Origin: Rhodospirillaceae bacterium
GTDB lineage: Bacteria > Pseudomonadota > Alphaproteobacteria > UBA9219
DNA length: 5,925 nucleotides
Assembly: GCA_003486725.1 (NCBI GenBank)
Contig: DNGD01000183.1
Location: forward strand, 1-5,925
Reading direction: 5' to 3'
Positions 1-5,925 of the stretch are shown here, piece after piece. The notes under the pieces were generated by a model. It was not told the origin of the DNA, ran no database searches, and saw nothing but the letters and a program-made list of their open reading frames with translations. Made by a program: the position numbers and the translations under genes. The stretch's first letter is position 1. Every line of letters starts with the position of its first letter.

Positions 1-199
1 GGAGGGCTTCCTCGGAGTCAAAATGAAGTTTGATATAAGCGATAAGCCCATCAAAAATCTCGCCGAGAAGTTTCTTGCCCTTCCCTTCCAACATGGCTTC
101 ATGCAGTTTGTTGATCAGGACCATAATTCTTTTGTGATCATCATCCAAAATATCAACACCGACACTCATAGAAGGCGACCAAATAATAAGATCTGACAT
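1..199 (-). CDS. Bacteriohemerythrin, N-terminal part (runs off left edge)
   Basis: The minus strand from an ATG at 197-199 reads openly to the window edge, giving 66 residues. They begin MSDLIIWSPSMSVGVDILDD and match the hemerythrin fold: a Trp near the N-terminus, a GVDILDDDH segment, and LIAYIKLHFDSEE. In this family a non-haem di-iron centre binds O2 reversibly; the protein is used for oxygen storage, delivery or sensing. Likely iron ligands visible are H22, H59 and E63. The remaining expected ligands (further His residues and an Asp) lie beyond the edge, so I cannot say whether the site is complete or whether another domain follows. The start is supported by GGAG at 207-210, seven bases upstream, and by a promoter-like sequence behind it. 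No signal peptide is visible, so it is probably cytoplasmic. GC is about 42% against about 60% in neighbouring genes. Confidence 0.9.
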   Translation of the reverse strand, partial: MSDLIIWSPSMSVGVDILDDDHKRIMVLINKLHEAMLEGKGKKLLGEIFDGLIAYIKLHFDSEEAL

Positions 200-220
200 G
201 CCCCATCTCCCTCGGTTATA

Positions 221-249
221 ATTATAGTACCGTTTTGGTAGCATATCAC
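221..249 (-). promoter_or_regulatory. Sigma-70-type promoter for the hemerythrin gene
   Basis: On the minus strand a perfect TATAAT (221-226) lies 17 bases downstream of GTGATA (244-249), which matches four of six bases of the TTGACA consensus. Transcription would begin near 214, leaving a leader of about 15 bases that contains the GGAG ribosome site at 207-210. Elements and spacing are seen directly; activity is inferred. Confidence 0.6.
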
Positions 250-251
250 GT

Positions 252-263
252 CAGGCCCGCCTG
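252..263. repeat. Short palindrome CAGGC-cc-GCCTG upstream of the hemerythrin promoter
   Basis: A perfect 5-base inverted repeat with a 2-base centre lies just upstream of the hemerythrin -35 element. Its centre is about 43 bases upstream of the inferred start site, near where class II activators usually bind. It does not look like an FNR/CRP half-site (TTGAT or TGTGA). A binding role is inference from position and symmetry; a 10-base match in GC-rich DNA could be chance. Confidence 0.25.
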
Positions 264-276
264 CGAAATACAATAG

Positions 277-326
277 TCGTTCTCGCCGCCTTTATTTTCG
301 TGTATACTGAACGACTTTCCTCGTTC
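277..326. promoter_or_regulatory. Three TCGTTC half-sites around the putative rightward promoter
   Basis: TCGTTC occurs at 277-282 and 321-326, and its reverse complement GAACGA at 309-314. The last two form a perfect 6-base inverted repeat with a 6-base centre placed over the inferred start site. The first overlaps the weak -35. This layout is what a repressor operator with an auxiliary half-site would look like. In RNA, the 309-326 repeat could instead form a small hairpin at the 5' end. No regulator can be named. Confidence 0.3.
280..308 (+). promoter_or_regulatory. Possible promoter for the rhodanese-YceI gene
   Basis: TATACT at 303-308 matches five of six bases of the -10 consensus. At a 17-base spacing the -35 position holds TTCTCG (280-285), a poor match. 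Transcription would begin near 315 and leave a leader of about 57 bases before the ATG at 372. A weak -35 fits either an activator-dependent promoter or a false positive. Confidence 0.35.
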
Positions 327-337
327 GCTTTCGTCCA

Positions 338-361
338 CTTTTTTTGATGTCCCAAAAAAAG
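338..361 (+). other. T-tract/A-tract inverted repeat reaching the ribosome binding site
   Basis: C338 plus seven T (339-345) is complementary to seven A (354-360) plus G361, with an 8-base loop. Base 361 is the first G of the GGAGG (361-365) that serves the gene starting at 372. The mRNA could therefore form an eight-pair stem next to its own ribosome site. Because the stem is nearly all A-U it would be weak and temperature-sensitive. A thermosensor-like effect is speculation; the complementarity is seen directly. Confidence 0.3.
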
Positions 362-371
362 GAGGCCTGCC

Positions 372-1298
372 ATGACACGGATCATCGAGCCGCAAGACTG
401 GGCACAGGAATGGGCGGAAGTGTGGGTTCAACATCCCCGCGCGCCGGACGCGCCCGTCCTTCTCGATATTCTGTCGCCAGAACATTACGCGGCGATCCAC
501 CTGCCCCACGCGGTCAATGCCTGCGTGTACGAGGTCGCCTTTATCGGCAACGTCGTCAATCTTGCGCCCGACAAGAAAACGGAAATCGTGCTTTACGATA
601 TGAACAGCGCCGCGCACGCAGCGGCCAGCGCAGCAACCAAACTTGAAAAAGCGGGCTACACGAATTTGACAGAGATCAAAGGTGGGCTGGAGGCGTGGCT
701 GGCGCAAGGGTTGGCGGTTGAGCCTATCGGCGCGGCGCTCCCCGCCGAGCCGGTGATTGCGGATAAGAACTATGTTCTGGATTGCGATAAAAGCATTCTG
801 CGCTGGACGGGGCGCAATCTCAACGGCGCGCACAATGGCACCATTCCGTTTTCCAGCGGCGCATTGTTGATTGAAAACGGCACGCTGTCGCGCGGGAATC
901 TGGTGGCCGATATGAAGGGCATCCGCGATGTCGATATGGCGGGCACGGGGCTGGCCGATGTTCTGGTGGCGCATTTGCTATCGGATGATTTTTTCGATGT
1001 GGAAGTCTTCCCCACTGCCGAGGCCACGTTTGTTCTGGCGCGCCCTATTGCACAGGCCCCCGCCGGTTCCCCCAACGTCGTCCTTAATATGAACCTCACC
1101 ATCAAGGACATCACGCATCCGGTTCAGATTCCTGCCATCGTCGCGCCCGACGATAAAGGCATCAAGATGCACGCCGCCTTTGACATCGACAGGACGCGGT
1201 GGAACGTGATTTACGGCTCGGGCAAGTATTTCAAAGCCCTCGGCTCGCACCTCGTTGATGACACGATCAGCATCGAGTTTTTCCTAAAGGCGGGGTGA
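372..1298 (+). CDS. Rhodanese-like domain fused to a YceI domain; rhodanese catalytic Cys absent
   Basis: 308 residues in two domains. Residues 1-117 look like a rhodanese fold: a VLLDILSPEHY strand-helix start, HLPHAVN, then IVLYD, and EIKGGLEAW near the end. The sulfur-carrying cysteine normally follows the IVLY strand in a C-R-x-G-x-R-type loop. Here that position is Asp76, and the loop reads DMNSAAH, so sulfurtransferase activity is unlikely and a binding or regulatory role more plausible. Residues about 132-306 resemble YceI, a lipocalin-like barrel that binds polyisoprenoids in studied members: YVLDCDKSILRWTGRNLNGAHNGT, VADMKGIRDVDM, HLLSDDFFDVEVFPTA and KDITHPV are typical blocks. YceI proteins are often exported, but no signal peptide is seen, so this one is probably cytoplasmic. 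The start is firm: AAAGGAGG ends six bases before the ATG. The next gene follows after 64 bases on the same strand. Confidence 0.88.
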   Translation: MTRIIEPQDWAQEWAEVWVQHPRAPDAPVLLDILSPEHYAAIHLPHAVNACVYEVAFIGNVVNLAPDKKTEIVLYDMNSAAHAAASAATKLEKAGYTNLTEIKGGLEAWLAQGLAVEPIGAALPAEPVIADKNYVLDCDKSILRWTGRNLNGAHNGTIPFSSGALLIENGTLSRGNLVADMKGIRDVDMAGTGLADVLVAHLLSDDFFDVEVFPTAEATFVLARPIAQAPAGSPNVVLNMNLTIKDITHPVQIPAIVAPDDKGIKMHAAFDIDRTRWNVIYGSGKYFKALGSHLVDDTISIEFFLKAG

Positions 1299-1310
1299 GC
1301 CTTTCATCGC

Positions 1311-1332
1311 AGAGGGCGGCTCTTAACCCTCT
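1311..1332 (+). other. Weak hairpin between the fusion gene and the next gene
   Basis: AGAGGG (1311-1316) and CCCTCT (1327-1332) form a perfect six-base stem with a 10-base loop, beginning 12 bases after the fusion gene's stop. No T-run follows immediately (ATCAATCCCTTTT), so it is a poor intrinsic terminator. It could be an mRNA-stabilising or attenuating hairpin, or chance. Confidence 0.2.
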
Positions 1333-1362
1333 ATCAATCCCTTTTCATCACAATGCCCTTCT

Positions 1363-2094
1363 ATGAGGGGAAAACTTCTTGCCGCTTTTCTGGTCGTTGC
1401 AGCGTTTGTGTGGGGACACGCGGGGGCTGATCCGTTTTTGCGCGCGCCAATCGGCGCGATTGCGGAAGAGCCCGCGCAAGCATCGGCGGATAGGGATGCG
1501 TTCGATTTTACCGATTACGGTTTTTTTGCCCAAACGTACCGCATCACACCGCTGGCAGCCTATGACGTCAAAGGGCGCGTTTTGCACAAGCGCCGCTATT
1601 ATTCAGACAAGTATCAAGGCGATTTGATCCCGTTTGATCTGGCTTTGGGTTGGCGGCACCTGTCAGACCGTTCGCTGCTGCACGAATTCTTCGAGTTTGA
1701 CCATCGCTCTGACACGGGCGGCGGGCGCTTTTTATGGATGAACTGGAAAACCGGTGAAGCAGGCGCTGTGCGCCCTCCTCCCGCGGGGATTGGCGATCCC
1801 ATGGCGCAGCTTTCGAATAATCATCTGATCCCCTCGAGCAAAACCGTGTTTCGCCAGCTGGGAGCCGTCAAGGCGGGCGATCTCATCAGGCTCAAAGGCT
1901 ATCTTGTGAAGGTGACGGATGCCACTCGCCCCGAATGGGAGTGGAAAAGTTCGCTGACGCGCACCGATACCTCCACCCATTGGGGCGGCAACAACACCAG
2001 CTGTGAGACTCTGTTTGTCACAAGCGTTGAAAGCATCCTGTCCGTGGAGCCGCTGCGCACCGCGCCGATGCCCGAATGGTTCTGGCCGCTTTAA
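1363..2094 (+). CDS. Exported protein of unknown function
   Basis: 243 residues. The N-terminus is a classic Sec signal peptide: MRGK, a hydrophobic stretch (residues 5-17), and a likely cleavage after A22 in the context AGA-DP, so the mature protein should be periplasmic or secreted. It has a single mature-chain cysteine (C214) and no lipobox. Blocks that look conserved are IPFDLALGW (89-97), the aromatic-rich RFLWMNW (122-128), SNNHLIPSSKTV (151-162), RLKGYLVKV (176-184) and WKSSLTRTDT (194-203) followed by SCETLFV. From memory, proteins with SNNHLIP-like and SSLTR-like blocks are widespread and uncharacterised in Proteobacteria; I cannot name the family or a function. There is no clear ribosome site before the ATG. 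I keep this start because it gives an intact signal peptide and no in-frame ATG, GTG or TTG lies between it and the upstream stop at 1324-1326. It may share a transcript with the preceding gene. Confidence 0.75.
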   Translation: MRGKLLAAFLVVAAFVWGHAGADPFLRAPIGAIAEEPAQASADRDAFDFTDYGFFAQTYRITPLAAYDVKGRVLHKRRYYSDKYQGDLIPFDLALGWRHLSDRSLLHEFFEFDHRSDTGGGRFLWMNWKTGEAGAVRPPPAGIGDPMAQLSNNHLIPSSKTVFRQLGAVKAGDLIRLKGYLVKVTDATRPEWEWKSSLTRTDTSTHWGGNNTSCETLFVTSVESILSVEPLRTAPMPEWFWPL

Positions 2095-2108
2095 GAGACG
2101 GTGCAGAT

Positions 2109-3551
2109 TTACTCGTCCGTCATCCCCACGCCGCCGACCGTCATATTGTCTAACCGCAGCGTCGGCTGCCCCACGCCCACGGGGACGCTTTGCCCCATTT
2201 TGCCACAGGTGCCCACGCCCAGATCAAGGCGACAATCATTGCCCACCATCGAGATGTTTTTCAGCGATTCAAAGCCGGAGCCGACCAGCGAGGCACCCTT
2301 GACCGGACGACCAATCTTGCCGCCCTCGATTTCATAGGCTTCCGTCGCGGTGAAGACGAATTTACCGGACGTAATATCCACCTGCCCGCCACCGAAATCT
2401 GCCGCGAACAGACCGTGATCGACCGACGCGATAATCTCCTCTGGCGACTTATCGCCCGCCAGCATCATCGTGTTCGTCATACGCGGATAAGGCTGGCACC
2501 CAAAGCTCTCGCGCCGCCCGTTGCCTGTGGGCTTCACGCCCATCAAACGCGCATTCATGCGATCTTGCATAAAACCAACCAACACACCATTTTCGATCAG
2601 CGTCGTGCATTGGCTGGGCGTGCCTTCATCATCAATGGTAATGGAACCGCGTTTGTTCTCCAGCGTGCCGTCATCCACAATCGTGACGCCATCCGCCGCG
2701 ATCTTTTGCCCCATCAATCCGGCAAACGCCGACGTTTTCTTGCGGTTAAAATCGCCTTCGAGGCCATGGCCAATGGCTTCGTGCAGCAGCACCGCGGGCC
2801 AGCCTGGCCCCAGAACTACCGTCATCTCACCGGCCTTGGCCTCCACAGCATCAAGATTCACCAGCGCCTTGCGCAGCGCTTCATCGGCGAGGCTATGCCA
2901 CTGCGCGGGATCAAACAAATGATCGTAAGATTGCCGTCCGCCCGCGCCGCGCGAGCCTGTTTCCATGCGCTCGCCCTGCTTGGTCACCACCGACACATTC
3001 AGACGCACAAGGGGGCGAATATCGGCGGCGCGAAAGCCGCCCGCGCTGATGATCTGCACTGCCTGCCATGTCGCGGCCAGCGACACGCTGACCTGATGCA
3101 CGCGCGGATCGGCGGCGCGGACATAGGCGTCGATTTCCTGCAACAGCGCGAGGCGCTGTTCGAACGTTTTGGACAAAAGCGGGTTTTCATCGCCATACAA
3201 AAGGCGGTTAGTGCCTTGCGGCGGCAGCGCAAGCGTGCCCGCATAGCCGCCCTTCACCGCCGAAACAGAGCCCGCCGCGCGGCGCAGGGTTTTCTCATCC
3301 AGATTCACGGCATGGGCAAAGCCCACCGTTTCATCGCACACGGCGCGCAGACCAAAGCCTTGCGAGGTGTCATAGCTGGCAGTGCGCAGCTTGCCATCGT
3401 CCCAGACCATGCCTTCGGATTGCGCATATTCAAGATACAGCTCGCCATCATCCGCGCCCGCAAGGGTTTCCTGCACAAGGCGTTCGGTCGCAGCGCGATC
3501 AAGCCCCGCAGAGCCAAAAAACAGCGCATCGGTTTGGGTAAGTGCAGACAT
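2109..3551 (-). CDS. tldD: TldD, zinc metalloprotease of the TldD/PmbA family
   Basis: TldD works with TldE/PmbA as a heteromeric cytosolic zinc protease that degrades unfolded peptides; in E. coli the pair also matures microcin B17 and degrades the CcdA antitoxin. Counting from the upstream Met at 3560 (483 residues), the diagnostic features are the zinc-binding HEAIGH motif at 260-265 within LLHEAIGHGLEGDFNRKKTS, and the Cys ligand C452 in GTCGKMGQSVPVGVGQPTLR close to the C-terminus. All three expected zinc ligands are present and the length is normal, so it should be active. Two in-frame ATGs compete. AAGGA (3562-3566) lies one base from the ATG at 3558-3560 but ten bases from the one at 3549-3551, so I prefer the latter (MSALTQTDAL). 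It follows cckA by about 40 bases and is probably cotranscribed with it. No tldE/pmbA gene is in the window. The end is 14 bases from the convergent exported-protein gene. Confidence 0.95.
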   Translation of the reverse strand: MSALTQTDALFFGSAGLDRAATERLVQETLAGADDGELYLEYAQSEGMVWDDGKLRTASYDTSQGFGLRAVCDETVGFAHAVNLDEKTLRRAAGSVSAVKGGYAGTLALPPQGTNRLLYGDENPLLSKTFEQRLALLQEIDAYVRAADPRVHQVSVSLAATWQAVQIISAGGFRAADIRPLVRLNVSVVTKQGERMETGSRGAGGRQSYDHLFDPAQWHSLADEALRKALVNLDAVEAKAGEMTVVLGPGWPAVLLHEAIGHGLEGDFNRKKTSAFAGLMGQKIAADGVTIVDDGTLENKRGSITIDDEGTPSQCTTLIENGVLVGFMQDRMNARLMGVKPTGNGRRESFGCQPYPRMTNTMMLAGDKSPEEIIASVDHGLFAADFGGGQVDITSGKFVFTATEAYEIEGGKIGRPVKGASLVGSGFESLKNISMVGNDCRLDLGVGTCGKMGQSVPVGVGQPTLRLDNMTVGGVGMTDE

Positions 3552-3569
3552 GGGAAGCATTTCCTTGTT

Positions 3570-3586
3570 GAGAGACGAACACTCTC
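3570..3586 (-). other. Small inverted repeat between cckA and tldD
   Basis: GAGAG (3570-3574) and CTCTC (3582-3586) can form a five-base stem with a seven-base loop just upstream of the tldD ribosome site. There is no T-run, so it is not a terminator. It could modestly affect translation or transcript processing, or be chance. Confidence 0.15.
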
Positions 3587-3593
3587 TTATGGC

Positions 3594-5925
3594 TTACTTC
3601 CCGTCGTTGAGCAACTCTTTCACCTTGCTGGCCAGCTGCTTGAGCGAGAAGGGTTTGCCGAGGAAATGGATGACCTCGCCCGACTTGAACTGCTCGCGCA
3701 AACGGTCTTCGGTATAGCCCGACACAAAAACCACCTTCATGCGCGGCCAGCGTTCCTGCATATGCTTATACAGCGTGGGGCCGTCCATCTGGGGCATCAC
3801 GACATCGGTGACGGTCAGGTCAATATGATCGCCCTCTTTTTCCAGAATCTCCAGCGCTTCTTCGCCGCTGCGCGCTTCAAGGACGTTATAGCCCTTGTTC
3901 TTCAGCGCGCGGGTGGAGAACACGCGCACGGCGTCTTCGTCTTCCACCAGCAAGATGGTGCCAGCGCCCGTCAAATCGGGGCCGGGTTTCTCGTCGGAAA
4001 GATCTTCGATCGCTGCCGCCGCTTCAACAACCTTAAGGCGGTCATTCTCGGACATCACAGGCAGATAAACCGTGAAGCGTGTGCCCTTCCCGACGCGGCT
4101 GTCCACGTTGATAAAGCCGCCCGTCTGACGCACGACACCGTAAACCGTAGACAGGCCAAGGCCGGTGCCGGAGCCGATTTCCTTCGTCGAGAAGAACGGC
4201 TCGAAAATACGCTGAATAATCTCGGGCGAAATGCCGCTGCCCGTATCCACGATTTCGATCGACACATAGCGTCCGGGCGGCATGTCGTCCTGCCCTTGCA
4301 GAACGTGATCTTTTTGAATGTGATTAGACGTCGTGATCGTGACCGCGCCACCGTCAGGCATCGCGTCACGCGCATTGACCACCAGATTGATGATGACCTG
4401 CTCCAGCTGGCCTTGATCGACCTTCACAAGGCCGATATCGCGCCCATGGATCATATCCAGACGGATTTGCGCGCCGATCAGGCGGCGCAACAAATTGGTC
4501 AGCTCGGACACCACATCGACGATGTTGAGAATCTTGGGCTGCAAGGTTTGTTGGCGCGAGAAGGCCAGCAGCTGGCGCACCAAATTCGCCGCGCGATTGC
4601 CATTCTGCTTGATCTGCATAATGTCGGTAAAGCTTTGATCGCCCGGCTTGTGGCGCATCAGCAGCAAATCGCAGAAGCCGATCATCGCCGTAAGCAGGTT
4701 GTTGAAATCATGCGCCACGCCGCCGGCCAACTGGCCGATGGCCTGCATCTTTTGCGACTGGGCGAACTGCATTTCCATGCGCTTCTGCTCGGTCACGTCG
4801 ATGAAATAGAGCATCAGGCCGCCTTCACCAAGACCGTCAGCGTCCGTGCTGGTCTCGCCGCCAAAGCGCTTGGCAAAAACGTGCACGATCACATCGCGAT
4901 CGGCCTGCAGGCACAGCTCGATCGGCTTCGTCATATCGACACCGGAGAGAACCTCGGCCAGAATGGCCATCGTTTCCCTGCGTTCCTTGGCGATAATCAG
5001 CTCGGCGATCTGCTGTCTGATCGTGGCCTCACGCTTGCGGCGCGCAATGCTCAAAAACGCCTGATTACATTCCATCACGGCATATTTGGCATCCAAAAGC
5101 AAAATGCCGATCGGCGCTTCGGCAAACAGGCGTTGGAAACGATATTCGGATTGCGACAGCGCCATCTGCCATTCGCGTTCAGGCGACAGATCGCGCACGA
5201 TAGAGCGCGTCCGCAAAGCCTTGCCATCGTCGCACGTCACAATCGTTTGCGTGACCGCAACGGGGAACAGCGTACCATCGCGGCGGCGAAGGATCACCTC
5301 GCCATGCATTTCACCCTGCGCGCCGGACGCCACGGCATAGGCCGCCACGCCATCGGGCATGTCTTTTAGAATGTCATGAATACGCACATCGCCCTTGACC
5401 AATTCGTCGGGCGTGACTTGCAGCCAGTCGGCCAACGTTTCATTGACGAAGCGGAAGCGGCCATGTTGATCGACCGAGTAAATGCCGACGGGCGCATGCG
5501 CCATAAAATCAATCAACTTGTTTTGTTCGTCGCGCATCGCGCGTTCCATGCGGCGGCGCTCGCTGATATCTTCAAAGCGCCAATGGCAATAACGATTATG
5601 GCCGTCAATCGGGCGCGCAATGATGCGCCGCCATTCGATCAAACGACCATCGCGCATCACGGGAAGATCCGCGATAACGGATTGGCCCTTTTGCAAACTG
5701 TTTTGGATCTGTTTGAATTTCTGCACGCCTTCGGTCGTCCCGCCAAAGCGAGAGGCCAGTGCATCCATCACCGGTTTGGATCCCCAATCGATCCATCCGC
5801 GAAACGCGCGGCTGGCCATGATAATCTCGCCCTGCTGGTCAGTGATTAATTGAGGGGTCAACATGCTGTGGAACGCTTCGCGCAGCAGAACCTCTTCCGC
5901 CGCTTCGTCGTGCGAATGCTTGATC
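3594..5925 (-). CDS. cckA: CckA-like hybrid histidine kinase, N-terminus beyond right edge
   Basis: The frame stays open to the window edge, giving 776 visible residues. The ATG at 5862-5864 is internal: it has no ribosome site, and the 20 codons before it (including [11 protein letters not shown]) begin a PAS domain. Counting from the first visible codon: three PAS-like domains (about 15-123, 128-248, 258-380), a HisKA domain with [11 protein letters not shown] and phospho-acceptor H405 (4710-4712), an ATPase domain with N-box N517, DTGSGI from 560, FEPFFST and GSGTGLGL (584-591), and a receiver domain with acidic E661/D662, phospho-acceptor D707 (3804-3806), S735 and K757. All catalytic residues are intact. 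CckA passes phosphate through ChpT to CtrA and controls cell cycle, division or motility in alphaproteobacteria. Domain order and the [17 protein letters not shown] terminus point to CckA. Expected N-terminal membrane segments would lie outside the window. tldD follows closely on the same strand. Confidence 0.88.
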   Translation of the reverse strand, partial: IKHSHDEAAEEVLLREAFHSMLTPQLITDQQGEIIMASRAFRGWIDWGSKPVMDALASRFGGTTEGVQKFKQIQNSLQKGQSVIADLPVMRDGRLIEWRRIIARPIDGHNRYCHWRFEDISERRRMERAMRDEQNKLIDFMAHAPVGIYSVDQHGRFRFVNETLADWLQVTPDELVKGDVRIHDILKDMPDGVAAYAVASGAQGEMHGEVILRRRDGTLFPVAVTQTIVTCDDGKALRTRSIVRDLSPEREWQMALSQSEYRFQRLFAEAPIGILLLDAKYAVMECNQAFLSIARRKREATIRQQIAELIIAKERRETMAILAEVLSGVDMTKPIELCLQADRDVIVHVFAKRFGGETSTDADGLGEGGLMLYFIDVTEQKRMEMQFAQSQKMQAIGQLAGGVAHDFNNLLTAMIGFCDLLLMRHKPGDQSFTDIMQIKQNGNRAANLVRQLLAFSRQQTLQPKILNIVDVVSELTNLLRRLIGAQIRLDMIHGRDIGLVKVDQGQLEQVIINLVVNARDAMPDGGAVTITTSNHIQKDHVLQGQDDMPPGRYVSIEIVDTGSGISPEIIQRIFEPFFSTKEIGSGTGLGLSTVYGVVRQTGGFINVDSRVGKGTRFTVYLPVMSENDRLKVVEAAAAIEDLSDEKPGPDLTGAGTILLVEDEDAVRVFSTRALKNKGYNVLEARSGEEALEILEKEGDHIDLTVTDVVMPQMDGPTLYKHMQERWPRMKVVFVSGYTEDRLREQFKSGEVIHFLGKPFSLKQLASKVKELLNDGK

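Noticed and set aside
246..974. A 242-residue minus-strand frame
   Set aside because: It overlaps the well-supported rhodanese-YceI gene and its promoter region, shows no domain, and has the same shadow-like composition.
1332..1337. TATCAA as a -10 box for the exported-protein gene
   Set aside because: It matches only four of six bases and there is no -35-like sequence at a usable distance.
1353..1430. A 25-codon frame from the ATG at 1353 as a leader peptide
   Set aside because: It has no ribosome site and no conserved feature, and it overlaps the exported-protein gene out of frame.
2097..2121. GACGG/CCGTC hairpin as a bidirectional terminator
   Set aside because: The stem is only five bases with a 15-base loop and no T-run on either side.
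2190..5369. A 1059-residue plus-strand protein
   Set aside because: It is antisense to two clear genes in exact codon register, has no recognisable domain, is unusually rich in His, Arg, Gln and Ala, and its openness follows from absent TTA/CTA/TCA codons in the real genes.
5376..5849. A 157-residue plus-strand frame
   Set aside because: It is antisense to the PAS region of cckA with no family resemblance.
5862..5864. ATG as the start of the kinase gene
   Set aside because: There is no ribosome site, and the frame continues upstream with coding-like residues that begin a PAS domain, so the true start is outside the window.

Overview
The window most likely comes from an alphaproteobacterium with a fairly GC-rich genome (about 60% in the lines I counted). 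The main evidence is a hybrid histidine kinase whose PAS-PAS-HisKA-ATPase-receiver layout and C-terminal [12 protein letters not shown] motif match CckA, the cell-cycle kinase of that class. There are five protein genes and no RNA gene, mobile element, CRISPR array or gene-free stretch over 300 bases.

Layout. Positions 1-199 (minus) hold the N-terminal part of a bacteriohemerythrin that runs off the left edge. It is clearly AT-richer (about 42% GC) than everything else. The 172-base gap at 200-371 is a divergent control region. It has a good promoter-like sequence for the hemerythrin gene, a weaker one for the rightward gene, and several small inverted repeats. Positions 372-1298 (plus) encode a rhodanese-YceI fusion that lacks the rhodanese catalytic cysteine. 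Positions 1363-2094 (plus) encode an exported protein of unknown function, possibly in the same transcript. Positions 2109-3551 (minus) encode the metalloprotease TldD, and 3594-5925 (minus) encode the CckA-like kinase, cut by the right edge.

How they fit together. cckA and tldD lie head to tail on the minus strand with a short gap, so they are probably cotranscribed from a promoter beyond the right edge. The rhodanese-YceI gene and the exported-protein gene form a rightward pair that meets tldD tail to tail with only 14 bases between stop codons. CckA would sit at the top of the CckA-ChpT-CtrA phosphorelay. TldD would need a TldE/PmbA partner, which is not in this window. The hemerythrin and the YceI fusion suggest oxygen or lipid/isoprenoid-related roles, but nothing here ties them functionally to the cckA-tldD pair.

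I see no clear evidence of an undescribed multi-gene system. The most unusual items are the cysteine-less rhodanese fused to YceI, the repeated TCGTTC half-sites around its promoter, and the compositionally distinct hemerythrin.
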